64,000 nucleotides of DNA from JAFECT01 sp035551675 (lineage in GTDB: Bacteria; Pseudomonadota; Alphaproteobacteria; Caulobacterales; Caulobacteraceae), in the NCBI GenBank assembly GCA_035551675.1, contig DASZMV010000035.1, positions 4,541 through 68,540 on the forward strand. The letters are read 5' to 3'. Shown here piece by piece: positions 42,788 through 51,139 of the stretch (its first letter is position 1; every line of letters begins with the position of its first letter). The translations under genes and the position numbers were made by a program. The notes under the pieces are model-generated. The model ran no database searches and was not told where the DNA came from. It saw only the letters and a program-made list of their open reading frames with translations.

Positions 42788-44389
42788 TTAGGGCGAAACG
42801 GCCTCGGCTTCATCCTTCTTTTGCGTGAACCACGATCTTTTAAGGGCGAAGGCGCAGCCTGCGACCGTGAGCAGCCAGAAGATCAGATCGCCGATTTCCG
42901 AGTACAGGGTTGGCGACGCGGGCTGCGGCAGGTTCTGATCGATAACGCCGCTCTCGCCCGGATTGAGCCGCGCGCCCGGAAGCACCCGCCCCCACGGGTC
43001 GATCACCGCCGATACGCCGGTGGGCGTCGCCCTCACCAGCGGCAGGCCCTGTTCGATGGCGCGGTAGCTGGCGAGGTTCAGGTGCTGCAGCGGGCCGGAG
43101 GTGGGACCGAACCAGGCGTCGTTGGACACATTGATGATCCAGCCCGGCCGCGTCCCGCCGTCTTCGGCGAGACCCGGATAGAGGCTCTCATAACAAATGA
43201 GCGGTTGCGCCAGGGGCAAGCCCGCGATGCGAAGCGGCCTGGGCCTGGGTCCCGACGAGAAGCTGTCGCCGATGTGGGTCAGGTCCTTGAAGCCGAGCGG
43301 CGTCAGGATCGCTTCGAGCGGCAGGTACTCGCCGAACGGCACCAGGCGATGCTTGTCGTAGACCGCGACGACTTGGAGCGCGCCGCCGGGCGCTCGATGC
43401 ACCGCCATCAGGCTGTTGTAGTAGCGCTCCTTGTCGTGCGGCTTCTGCTCCGCGCGATAGGTGCCGATGAGCAGCGTCTGGTTCGGTTCGAGCGCCTGGG
43501 CGATGGCCGGTTCGACCCAGCCTTCGGGATCGAGCGTGTCCTGCGCCGACATGGGCAGCGCGCCCTCGGGCCAGATCACCACGTCGGGATCCTTGTCGCC
43601 CATGTGCGAGGTCAGGTTCACGTAGCGGCGCACGATGCCGGCGAGCGCTTCCTTCGACCACTTCGATTCCTGCGGCACGTCGGGCTGCACCACGCGCACG
43701 ACGGTCGGCGTCGGATGCACATGAGCGCCGTCGAGACGGATGGCGCCGGCGATCCACATGCAGGCGAGCAGAATGGTCCCGACCGCAGCGATGCCTGCGC
43801 GATATTTGCGATTACCGGCGCCGAGCAGCGGGCCGAACGCGAACAGCGCCACCAGCGTCAATGTCGTCAGCCCGTAGGCGCCGACAAAGGCCGCCATCTC
43901 CGACGGCGCCGAGCCCGCGCGCCAGGTCTCGCCGAGCAGGTTCCAGGGAAAGCCGGTCAGCACGTGGCCGCGGAGCCACTCGAACAGGCCGAACACCGCG
44001 GCGAACACGAAAACGCGGCCCACGTGTGCGGGCGCGAGCTTGCGATAGAGCGCGCACGCCGCGCCCCAGAACAGCCCGATGCCGGCGGGCAGAAGCGCCG
44101 CGGCGAAGGGCGCCATCCAGGCTTGGCGCGCATCGACGAAGAAGGCCTCCGCCACCCACCAGCAGCCCACCAGGAAGAACGCAAAACCGGCGAGCCAGCC
44201 GTAGCCGAAAGCGCGCCACAAGCGCCCGGGCCCCTCGACGCGGTCGATCGCCCAGAACAGCAACGGATAGCCGATCAGCCCCGGCCAGAAGCCGAAGGGC
44301 GGGAAGGCGAAGGCCATCAGCGCGCCCGCCGCCAGCATCACCGCGTAGTTGATGAGACGCGTGGTCCAACTCACGCTCGGCCAGCTCAT
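42788..44389 (-). CDS. lnt: Apolipoprotein N-acyltransferase
   Basis: This 533-residue inner-membrane enzyme has six or so N-terminal transmembrane helices and a periplasmic nitrilase domain. The catalytic residues are seen as Glu in IWPEGALP, Lys in YDKHRLVPFGEYLP and Cys in LICYESLYP. A last transmembrane helix is near residues 500-518. It adds the third acyl chain to lipoproteins, which this window encodes in number. Its ATG overlaps the corC stop (ATGA). Confidence 0.97.
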   Translation of the reverse strand: MSWPSVSWTTRLINYAVMLAAGALMAFAFPPFGFWPGLIGYPLLFWAIDRVEGPGRLWRAFGYGWLAGFAFFLVGCWWVAEAFFVDARQAWMAPFAAALLPAGIGLFWGAACALYRKLAPAHVGRVFVFAAVFGLFEWLRGHVLTGFPWNLLGETWRAGSAPSEMAAFVGAYGLTTLTLVALFAFGPLLGAGNRKYRAGIAAVGTILLACMWIAGAIRLDGAHVHPTPTVVRVVQPDVPQESKWSKEALAGIVRRYVNLTSHMGDKDPDVVIWPEGALPMSAQDTLDPEGWVEPAIAQALEPNQTLLIGTYRAEQKPHDKERYYNSLMAVHRAPGGALQVVAVYDKHRLVPFGEYLPLEAILTPLGFKDLTHIGDSFSSGPRPRPLRIAGLPLAQPLICYESLYPGLAEDGGTRPGWIINVSNDAWFGPTSGPLQHLNLASYRAIEQGLPLVRATPTGVSAVIDPWGRVLPGARLNPGESGVIDQNLPQPASPTLYSEIGDLIFWLLTVAGCAFALKRSWFTQKKDEAEAVSP

Positions 44390-45282
44390 TTGCCGGTTCC
44401 CGGCGCGGGCGGCGGTTCGATCTTGCGCAGGCGCAGGCGCTTCACCCGGCGCGGATCGGCGTCGAGGATTTCGAATTCATAGCCGAGCGGATGAAGGATC
44501 ACCTCGCCCCGCTGCGGCACCCGGCCCGCGAGCGTGGTGACGAGACCCGCGGCGGTGTCGACTTCCTCGTCTTCGAGGTCCTCGGGCAGCAGGCGTTCGC
44601 CGACCGCGGTCTCAAGGTCTTCCAGCGAGGCGCGCGCCTCGACCTCGAACACGTCGCCGGCGCGCTGCACGATGCCGGCGCCCGCGTGTTCGTCGTGCTC
44701 GTCCTCGATCTCGCCGACCACCGCTTCGATCAGGTCTTCCAGGGTGACGAGACCGTCGGCGCCGCCGAACTCGTCGATCACCATCGCCATGTGAATGCGC
44801 GTGGCCTGCATCTTCAGCAGCAGGTCCTGGGCGCGCATCGACGCAGGCACATAGAGAACGTCCCGGCGCAGACGATAAAGCGCGGGTTCGGACCAGTTGG
44901 GGCCGGCGCCTTCACCCCGCGACTTCGCCGGGTCGGGCGCGATCAGCTTCATCACGTCCTTGATGTGGACCACGCCGATCGGGTCATCGAGGGTCTCGCG
45001 ATAGACCGGCATGCGCGAATGTTCGGACTCGACGAAGGTCTTCACGATCTCGTCGAGCGGGGTGGTGATGTCCAGCGCCACCACGTCGGCGCGCGGGGTC
45101 ATCACGTCGAGCACGCGCAGGTCTTTGAACGCCTCGGCCTGGTCGACCATGTCCACCGGCGCATCGGCGGCCGGTATCGAGCCCGCAGCCTTGTCGGCCT
45201 CGGCCGCGGGGCGGCTGAAGCGGCTGAACAGGTCGCGGAAAGGGTGTTTGGCCTGGGCGCTACTGGGGCCGTCGGTCGGCAT
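44386..45282 (-). CDS. corC: CorC/HlyC-type CBS domain protein
   Basis: This 298-residue protein has two CBS domains (VLDVMTPRADVVALDITTPLDEIVKTFVESEHSRMPVY and VLYVPASMRAQDLLLKMQATRIHMAMVIDEFGGADGLVTLEDLIEAVVGEIEDEHD) and a C-terminal CorC_HlyC domain. It is linked to magnesium/cobalt efflux or ion balance. The N-terminal transmembrane DUF21 domain of longer relatives is absent, as usual for this operon. ATG 45282 is preferred because GAGAG precedes it; it overlaps ybeY by 23 nt. Confidence 0.94.
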   Translation of the reverse strand: MPTDGPSSAQAKHPFRDLFSRFSRPAAEADKAAGSIPAADAPVDMVDQAEAFKDLRVLDVMTPRADVVALDITTPLDEIVKTFVESEHSRMPVYRETLDDPIGVVHIKDVMKLIAPDPAKSRGEGAGPNWSEPALYRLRRDVLYVPASMRAQDLLLKMQATRIHMAMVIDEFGGADGLVTLEDLIEAVVGEIEDEHDEHAGAGIVQRAGDVFEVEARASLEDLETAVGERLLPEDLEDEEVDTAAGLVTTLAGRVPQRGEVILHPLGYEFEILDADPRRVKRLRLRKIEPPPAPGTGK

Positions 45283-45742
45283 CGCTCTCGCATCGGGGCG
45301 CATAGGGATCCGGAATCCCAAGCGCGGCAAGGACCTGACGTTCGAGCGCCTCCATGGCCTCCGCCTCGTCGTCGGTCCGATGATCCCATCCTAATAGATG
45401 GAGCGCCCCGTGCGCCACCAGATGCGAAAGGTGATCTGCGAGCGGCTTGGCTTGCTCGCTCGCCTCGCGGACGCAGACGCCGTGCGCCAGGGCCAGATCG
45501 CCGAGCTGAGGCCGCGCGGTCTCGGGCGCCGGGAAGGACAGAACGTTGGTCGGGCCGCTCTTGTGGCGGAAGCGCTGGTTCAGTTCGGCTACGTCGTCGT
45601 CGCTCGAGAGCAGCACCGTCACCACCGCGTCAGGCGCCGCGCCGCCGGCCTTCAGCGCCGCCTGGGCCGCCACGGTCGCGCGGTGCTCCGCATCCGGAAG
45701 ATCCCGCGACCAGGCGAGGTCTTCGATCTCGACCTCTATCAT
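45260..45742 (-). CDS. ybeY: Endoribonuclease YbeY
   Basis: This 160-residue metalloprotein has the zinc-binding signature HGALHLLGWDH (H-x3-H-x5-H) near residue 123, and the family segment LNQRFRHKSGPTNVLSFP. It acts in 16S rRNA 3' maturation and ribosome quality control. ATG 45742 is chosen because it follows the phoH stop by 7 nt and begins IEVEIEDLAW. An earlier ATG at 45808 would overlap phoH by 59 nt and add an unconserved tail. Confidence 0.95.
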   Translation of the reverse strand: MIEVEIEDLAWSRDLPDAEHRATVAAQAALKAGGAAPDAVVTVLLSSDDDVAELNQRFRHKSGPTNVLSFPAPETARPQLGDLALAHGVCVREASEQAKPLADHLSHLVAHGALHLLGWDHRTDDEAEAMEALERQVLAALGIPDPYAPRCESDADRRPQ

Positions 45743-45749
45743 GCCGGGA

Positions 45750-46727
45750 TCATCCCGGATCGCGCCTGCGGCCGTCGGCGGGTTCGAGACCGCCCGCGTC
45801 GGCGTCATAGGCGCGCACGATGCGCTCGACCAGCTTGTGACGCACCACGTCCGCCGCGGTAAAGGTCGAGACGCCGACGCCTTCGACGTTGGCGAGAATG
45901 CGCACCGCCTGCGCCAGGCCGGAGTCGCGCGGATTGATCAGGTCGATCTGCGACGGGTCGCCGGTGACCACCATGCGCGCGCCGTCGCCCAGGCGCGTCA
46001 GCACCATCTTCATCTGCAGCCGCGTGGTGTTCTGCGCCTCGTCGACGATGACGTAGGCGTGCGACAGGGTGCGGCCGCGCATGAAGGCGAGCGGCGCCAC
46101 TTCGATGTCACCCTTGTCGCGGCGGCGACGGGCTTGCTCCGGACCCAGAATATCGTCGAGCGCCGACCAGATCGGCGCGAGATAGGGGTCGACCTTTTCC
46201 ATCAGGTCGCCGGGCAAAAAGCCGAGGCGTTCGCCGGCCTCGACCGCGGGACGGGTGATGACGAGGCGATCGACATCGCCCTTCAGCAGCAGCGTCGCGC
46301 CATAGGCGACGGCGAGGAAGGTCTTGCCGGTGCCGGCGGGGCCGATGCCGAACACCAGGTCCTTCTGTTGCAGCAGATCGATATAGGCCGCCTGGGCCGC
46401 GGTCTTGGGCGCGATGGGGCCGCGACGGCCGGCGGTGAGCGCGGCGCCGAACCTGGTCCCTTCGCCCGCCCGCGCGGCGCCGACCAGCACGCGCACGTCG
46501 GCCTCGGTCACCTCGGCGCCTTCGTCGGCGCGACCGGCGAGACCCTGGATGGCGCGCTTGGCGCCCGAGCGGGATTTCGCGTCGCCGCGCACGGTGACGC
46601 CGCCGCCCGGAGTCTCGATCAGCACGTGGAAGGCGTCTTCCAGTAGGGCGGCGTGGCGGCTGTTGGGGCCGGAGACGGCGCGGACGCCATCGTCCGATAG
46701 CGGAATAAATTCTTCGGCGCGGGGCAT
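45750..46727 (-). CDS. phoH: PhoH family ATPase
   Basis: This 325-residue protein has a Walker A motif GPAGTGKTFLAVAYG and the Walker B-like YVIVDEAQNTT, with MVVTGDPSQIDL, all typical of PhoH. The N-terminal stretch is a KH-like/RNA-binding part (HVLIETPGGGVTVRGD). It neighbours ybeY and miaB, as in many bacteria, and probably works with YbeY in RNA handling. The name recalls E. coli PhoH; phosphate control is not implied here. Its start overlaps the miaB stop by one base (TGATG). Confidence 0.95.
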   Translation of the reverse strand: MPRAEEFIPLSDDGVRAVSGPNSRHAALLEDAFHVLIETPGGGVTVRGDAKSRSGAKRAIQGLAGRADEGAEVTEADVRVLVGAARAGEGTRFGAALTAGRRGPIAPKTAAQAAYIDLLQQKDLVFGIGPAGTGKTFLAVAYGATLLLKGDVDRLVITRPAVEAGERLGFLPGDLMEKVDPYLAPIWSALDDILGPEQARRRRDKGDIEVAPLAFMRGRTLSHAYVIVDEAQNTTRLQMKMVLTRLGDGARMVVTGDPSQIDLINPRDSGLAQAVRILANVEGVGVSTFTAADVVRHKLVERIVRAYDADAGGLEPADGRRRDPG

Positions 46728-48127
46728 CAGGCGGGTTCCAGAGGCGCGTCGGCCAAAGACGTGTTCGCTAACAGCACCCCCGAAAGGCTGTTCGACTTCG
46801 CCGCGTCGATGCGTACGGGCACGATGCAGCCGATCATCGCGCGCGCGTCTTCGGCGTGCACCGCCTGCAGATAGGGCGAACGGCCGATGGCCTGGCCGGG
46901 GTGGCGGCCGGGCTTTTCGAACAGCACCGGCACGGTGCGCCCAACCTGGGACGCATCGAAGGCGTGACGCTGTTCATCGAGCAGCGCCTGCAGGCGCTGC
47001 AATCGATCGTCGGCGATTTCGCGCGCGACTTGGTTCGGCAATACGGCGGCCGGCGTGCCCGGACGGCGCGAATATTTGAACGAGAAGGCCGAGGCGTAAT
47101 CGACCGCGCGCACGAGGGCGAGCGTGTCTTCGAAATCCTTCTCCGTCTCGCCGGGGAAGCCTACGATGAAGTCGCCGGAGACGGCGATGTCGGGACGCGC
47201 GGCGCGAATCTTTTCGATCAGCGCAACGTAACTCTCGGCGGTGTGCTTGCGATTCATCGCGCGCAATATGCGGTTCGATCCCGACTGCACCGGCAGGTGC
47301 AGATAGGGCATCAGCGCGTCGAGTTCGCCGTGGGCCTCGATCAGATCCTCGCCCATGTCGGCCGGGTGGCTGGTCGTGTAGCGGATGCGGTCGAGGCCTT
47401 CGATCCCGGCGAGGCGTCGCGCGAGTTTCGCCAGCGTCGAGCGTTCGCCCGTCGCGTCTTCGCCGTCGTAGGCGTTGACGTTCTGCCCCAGCAGGGTGAC
47501 CTCACGCACGCCGCGCGCGGCCAGTTGCTCCGCCTCCTGAACGATATGTTCCACCGGCCGCGACCACTCCGCGCCGCGGGTGTAGGGGACGACGCAGAAG
47601 GTGCAGAACTTGTCGCAACCCTCCTGCACGGTGAGGAAGGCGGTGACGCCGGAAACCTCGCGGGTCTTGGGCAGGGCGTCGAACTTATCCTCGGGCGCGA
47701 AGTCGGCGGCGAGGCGTTCGCCGGACGCACGCGCGACGCGGGCGATCAACTCGGGAAGCTGATGATAGGCCTGGGGCCCGACCACCAGGTCGACCACCGG
47801 CGCGCGCTTCATGATTTCGGCGCCCTCAGCCTGGGCGACGCAGCCGGCGACCGCGACGGTCATCCGGCCCCCGCCCGCGGCTTCTTTTTCCTCGCGCATC
47901 ACCCGAAGCCGTCCGAGTTCGGAATAGACCTTCTCGGCGGCCTTCTCGCGGATGTGGCAGGTGTTCAGCACGACAAGGTCCGCGCCTTCGGGCGCATCGG
48001 CCAGGGCATAGCCGAGCGGACGCAGGACGTCGGCCATGCGCTCGCTGTCGTAGACGTTCATCTGGCAGCCGTAGGTCTTGATGTAGAGACGCTTGCTCCG
48101 ACCCTGGGCGGTGGCTTCACCTGACAT
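46727..48127 (-). CDS. miaB: tRNA-2-methylthio-N6-dimethylallyladenosine synthase
   Basis: This 466-residue radical-SAM enzyme has an N-terminal MTTase domain with cluster ligands (TYGCQMN, LNTCHIREKA, GCVAQAEG), the radical SAM triad CDKFCTFC, and a C-terminal TRAM domain. It adds the methylthio group to i6A37 in tRNAs. ATG 48127 is chosen because it gives the family N-terminus; an in-frame start at 48163 is less likely. Confidence 0.97.
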   Translation of the reverse strand: MSGEATAQGRSKRLYIKTYGCQMNVYDSERMADVLRPLGYALADAPEGADLVVLNTCHIREKAAEKVYSELGRLRVMREEKEAAGGGRMTVAVAGCVAQAEGAEIMKRAPVVDLVVGPQAYHQLPELIARVARASGERLAADFAPEDKFDALPKTREVSGVTAFLTVQEGCDKFCTFCVVPYTRGAEWSRPVEHIVQEAEQLAARGVREVTLLGQNVNAYDGEDATGERSTLAKLARRLAGIEGLDRIRYTTSHPADMGEDLIEAHGELDALMPYLHLPVQSGSNRILRAMNRKHTAESYVALIEKIRAARPDIAVSGDFIVGFPGETEKDFEDTLALVRAVDYASAFSFKYSRRPGTPAAVLPNQVAREIADDRLQRLQALLDEQRHAFDASQVGRTVPVLFEKPGRHPGQAIGRSPYLQAVHAEDARAMIGCIVPVRIDAAKSNSLSGVLLANTSLADAPLEPA

Positions 48128-48174
48128 GGCAGGGGTTATGGGGACGGGCGCGGGGCGGGGCAAGACCGCGAAAG

Positions 48175-48193
48175 GCCGCGCTTGGGGCGCGGC
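48175..48193 (-). terminator. Hairpin directly after fur
   Basis: Perfect 7-bp arms (48175-48181 and 48187-48193) around a 5-nt loop adjoin the fur stop codon. In minus sense it is followed by CTTTCG, only a weak T-tract. Confidence 0.5.
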
Positions 48194-48610
48194 TCAGTTG
48201 CCCTTGTCGTCCAGCGGCGCGCCGTAGAGCTCGAGCTTGTGGCCGATCAGGCGATAGCCGAGGCGGCGCGCGATGGCCTCTTTCATCGCCTCGATCTCCT
48301 CGTCGAAGAACTCGATCACCCGCCCGGTCTTGGTGTCGATCAGGTGGTCGTGATGGTCCTCGGTCAGCTCCTCGTAGCGGGAGCGGCCGTCGCCGAAGTC
48401 GTGCCGCTCGACCACGCCGGCGTCCTCGAACAGGCGCACGGTGCGGTAGACGGTGGCGATGGAGATGTGCGGGTCGAGCGCGACGGCGCGGCGGTGCAGC
48501 TCCTCAACGTCCGGATGGTCCTGCGACTGCGACAGGGCGCGCGCCACCACGCGGCGCTGGTCGGTCATGCGCATGCCGCGCTCGGCGCAGAGTTTCTCGA
48601 TCCGGTCCAT
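48194..48610 (-). CDS. fur: Ferric uptake regulator
   Basis: This 138-residue protein has the winged-helix DNA-binding half (RMTDQRRVVARAL, HPDVEELHRRAVALDPHISIATVYRTVRLFEDAG) and the metal site HHDHLID, followed by FFDEEIEAM. It represses iron-uptake genes under iron sufficiency. The C-terminal CxxC pair is absent, which is common in alphaproteobacterial Fur proteins. It could also be read as another Fur-family member, but the operon place fits Fur. Confidence 0.93.
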   Translation of the reverse strand: MDRIEKLCAERGMRMTDQRRVVARALSQSQDHPDVEELHRRAVALDPHISIATVYRTVRLFEDAGVVERHDFGDGRSRYEELTEDHHDHLIDTKTGRVIEFFDEEIEAMKEAIARRLGYRLIGHKLELYGAPLDDKGN

Positions 48611-48634
48611 GGGGCGAAAGATAGGCTGACCCTC

Positions 48635-49090
48635 CTAGGGTGTTAAGTCGCGTCTGAGCACCAGGGCGTCCGCCGGGGGGCCGCCCTTGCGGACATAGTA
48701 GCCGGCGCGGAAGCCGGCGCGGGAGAACCCCGCCCCCTCGTAGAGCCCGAGCGCGGCTTCGTTGTCGACGGCGACCTCGAGGAACAGGCAGGCGGCCCCG
48801 GCTTCGCTTGCGACGCCGGCGGCGCGCTCGACCAAGGCGGAACCCAGGCCGCCGCGCCGGACGGCGGGGTCGACGGCGACAGTGATGATCTCGGCCTCGC
48901 CGGCGATGGCGCGCCCGATCAGGAATCCCGACAGGCGGCCGTCGGCGACCGCGGCCAGGCCGAAGCCGCCCGGGGCGCTGATGAGGTCTTCGATCTCCGA
49001 CACGGACCAGGGCTCGTCGAAACTCGCCGCCTGCAGGCGGGCCAGGTCGTAGAGGTCGGCGGCAACGGAAGGGCGGATGGCGAGGGTCAC
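48635..49090 (-). CDS. rimI: Ribosomal-protein-S18-alanine N-acetyltransferase-like GNAT
   Basis: This 151-residue GNAT protein has SFDEPWSVSEIEDLI at the start and an acetyl-CoA loop VDPAVRRGGLGSALVERA, then LFLEVAVDNEAALGLYEGAGF, the RimI/RimJ-type end. It acetylates an N-terminal amine, probably of S18, but GNAT substrate calls are weak. It starts with GTG at 49090, overlapping the tsaB stop in a GTGA; the rimI-tsaB order is standard. Confidence 0.93.
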   Translation of the reverse strand: MTLAIRPSVAADLYDLARLQAASFDEPWSVSEIEDLISAPGGFGLAAVADGRLSGFLIGRAIAGEAEIITVAVDPAVRRGGLGSALVERAAGVASEAGAACLFLEVAVDNEAALGLYEGAGFSRAGFRAGYYVRKGGPPADALVLRRDLTP

Positions 49091-49722
49091 GCCGGCAGTT
49101 TGGCGTCGGCGGTGCGGAGGTAAAGAGGTTCGGCGAGCCTGATCGGATCGAGGGCCGCCAGCCGCACGATGGCCGCGGGATCGGACGCGACACGGTCGTC
49201 GACCACCGCCTTGGGGAAGCGCTCGGCGAGGAGCGCCGCGCCGGGACCGACGAGCCGGGTAGGGCCGGAGGTGTCTATGTTGATCAACTGTGCGACGGCC
49301 TCGTCCACAGTCAGGGCTTCAGCGGGTTGGAGCGGGGTCAAGCTCCTGAAAAATTGCGCATAAATCTGATCGCGCCGGGCGTCGATCACGGCCGCGGTCA
49401 GGGGGCTCGGCGCGGTGCTATCGGCGAGCGCCGCCAGGGATTCGACCCCCGCGACAGGAATCTGGAGCGCCGCGCCCAGGCCCTTGGCGAAGGCGAGGCC
49501 GACCCGCAGGCCGGTGAACGAGCCCGGTCCGACGGTCACCCCGATGCGGTCGAGGCCCGCGAAATCGGCGCCCGCCTCGCGCATCAGTTCCTCGACCATG
49601 CCGGCCAGCCGCTCCTGGTGGCCGCGCAGCATCGGCTCGGCCCGGGCGGCGGTCACCCGGCCGTCTTCGGCCAGCGCTGCGGTGCAGCAGGCTAGCGCGG
49701 TATCGATGACGAGGAGGCGCAC
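49087..49722 (-). CDS. tsaB: tRNA threonylcarbamoyladenosine biosynthesis protein TsaB
   Basis: This 211-residue protein has the ASKHA-type N-terminus RLLVIDTALACCTAALAEDG, then RLAGMVEELMREAG and IGVTVGPGSFTGLRVGLAFAKGL, the TsaB signature. It partners TsaD and TsaE in t6A37 tRNA modification. The start is a GTG at 49722. No unusual feature is seen. Confidence 0.96.
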   Translation of the reverse strand: MRLLVIDTALACCTAALAEDGRVTAARAEPMLRGHQERLAGMVEELMREAGADFAGLDRIGVTVGPGSFTGLRVGLAFAKGLGAALQIPVAGVESLAALADSTAPSPLTAAVIDARRDQIYAQFFRSLTPLQPAEALTVDEAVAQLINIDTSGPTRLVGPGAALLAERFPKAVVDDRVASDPAAIVRLAALDPIRLAEPLYLRTADAKLPA

Positions 49723-49731
49723 GGGTCCGGA

Positions 49732-50316
49732 TCAGACCGTCTGTTCGACGCGGGTCACTTCCGGGACGTAGTGGCGCAGCATGTTCTCCACCCCGGCCTT
49801 GAGCGTCGCCGACGACGACGGACAGCCGGAGCAGGCGCCGCGCATGTGCAGCCAGACGATGCCGGTGTCCGGCTCGAACCGGTCGAACAGGATATCGCCG
49901 CCGTCCTGGGCCACCGCCGGGCGGATGCGGTTGTCGAGCAGGTCCTTGATCTCGGCCACCACCTGGGCGGTTTCGCCCTCGTAGACGCCCTCGGCATGGC
50001 CCTGGCCCGGGGCCTCGCCAACGTATTCCACCGTAAATAACGGTTCGCCAGAGGTGAAATGGTCCATCACCGCGGCCAGGATCGGCGCCTTCAACTGCGG
50101 CCAGGTCAGACCGCCGTCGGCCCGGGTCACGGTCAGGAAGTCGGTCCCGAAGAAGACCCCCGACACCCCCTCGAGTTTGAACAACCGCGCCGCCAGCGGC
50201 GAGCCCGCCGCGTCTTCCGCCGTGCGGAAGTCGTGCGACCCCTGCTCGGCCAGCACCCGCCCGGGCAAGAACTTCAGCGTATTGGGGTTGGGCGTGGTCT
50301 CGGTCTGAATAAACAT
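49732..50316 (-). CDS. nfuA: NfuA-type Fe-S cluster carrier
   Basis: This 194-residue protein has an N-terminal Nfu_N domain (MFIQTETTPNPNTLKFLPGR...ARLFKLEGVSGVFFGTDFLTVTR) and a C-terminal NifU domain with the cluster-ligand motif GACSGCPSS. It passes Fe-S clusters to target enzymes such as MiaB, encoded 1.6 kb away. The ATG at 50316 is preceded by GAGCGG. Confidence 0.95.
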   Translation of the reverse strand: MFIQTETTPNPNTLKFLPGRVLAEQGSHDFRTAEDAAGSPLAARLFKLEGVSGVFFGTDFLTVTRADGGLTWPQLKAPILAAVMDHFTSGEPLFTVEYVGEAPGQGHAEGVYEGETAQVVAEIKDLLDNRIRPAVAQDGGDILFDRFEPDTGIVWLHMRGACSGCPSSSATLKAGVENMLRHYVPEVTRVEQTV

Positions 50317-50385
50317 GCCGCTCAGATGGACCCGGCGCCGCCTTCAGGCAAGGCGGCGCAAAGTCCGCGTTCACGTCCGGCGCAA

Positions 50386-51123
50386 TCAGCGCTGCGAGAG
50401 CATGCAGCCCTGGGGCCGCGTCGGACCGGCCTTAAGAAACAGATACGCGAGACCGCCGCCGAAATTTGGTCCGTCCGCCCAGTGGGTGCGACCCTCCCCT
50501 TTTTCGGGATCTGGCTTGACCCATTCAGGAGGGTGCAAAGGAGGAGTCAGGAAGCTGTAGGTCCCGTCGAGCTGCGCGACGAACGACCAACCGTCCCGAG
50601 GAGCCTCGTCGGCGCGTTGAAGCCACCGCGGCCTGCCACCAAGACGGGTTGACCAAGTGAGGCGCCTGCGGACGTCATCTGGGAGCGCACAAAAGGCGTC
50701 ATCTGATTGAAAAGCCGCGACCGTTTCGTCGTCGAGCCCATCTTCTCGTTCGACCCAACCCACTATGCTCACGGCGTGATCCGTTGGCGGTCGGTCTTTC
50801 GGACGTTCGGTGGTTTGGCTCCCAAGGGCCTCCGGGTCGATAACGAAGCAAGCGTTTGCGCCTGAAAAGGCCTCCCAGGTCGAACACAATCCTGGGTCGT
50901 GTGCGCACTGAAACACGAACAGGACGCGGCCTTCACGACCAAGATCGAGCCGTGTCCGGTGATGGTTGAACTGCGCGAGAAGCGATTGTGATCGGCCGCA
51001 GTCAGTGCAGATGGGCCATTCCTCAGCCGGAAGTCCGAAGGGCAAGCCGCCCAACCGCTCCCTTGCCGGTTGGGCAATCGGCCCGTTTTGAGGAACTACG
51101 ATTTCCGGAACGAAATACTTCAC
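50386..51123 (-). CDS. DUF1963 (YwqG)-like protein
   Basis: This 245-residue protein has features I associate with the YwqG/DUF1963 group: LGGLPFGLPAEEWPICTDCGRSQSLLAQFNH, VLFVFQCAHD, LGGRPRWLQ and a C-terminal FGGGLAYLFL. CTDC and QCAHDPGLC suggest metal or disulfide Cys. The start is a GTG at 51123, 17 nt after the gdhZ stop, with no good ribosome site. Codon use and GC look less biased than in the neighbours, hinting at later acquisition. Function is unknown. Confidence 0.75.
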   Translation of the reverse strand: MKYFVPEIVVPQNGPIAQPARERLGGLPFGLPAEEWPICTDCGRSQSLLAQFNHHRTRLDLGREGRVLFVFQCAHDPGLCSTWEAFSGANACFVIDPEALGSQTTERPKDRPPTDHAVSIVGWVEREDGLDDETVAAFQSDDAFCALPDDVRRRLTWSTRLGGRPRWLQRADEAPRDGWSFVAQLDGTYSFLTPPLHPPEWVKPDPEKGEGRTHWADGPNFGGGLAYLFLKAGPTRPQGCMLSQR

Positions 51124-51139
51124 CGACTGCTGATCCGCC

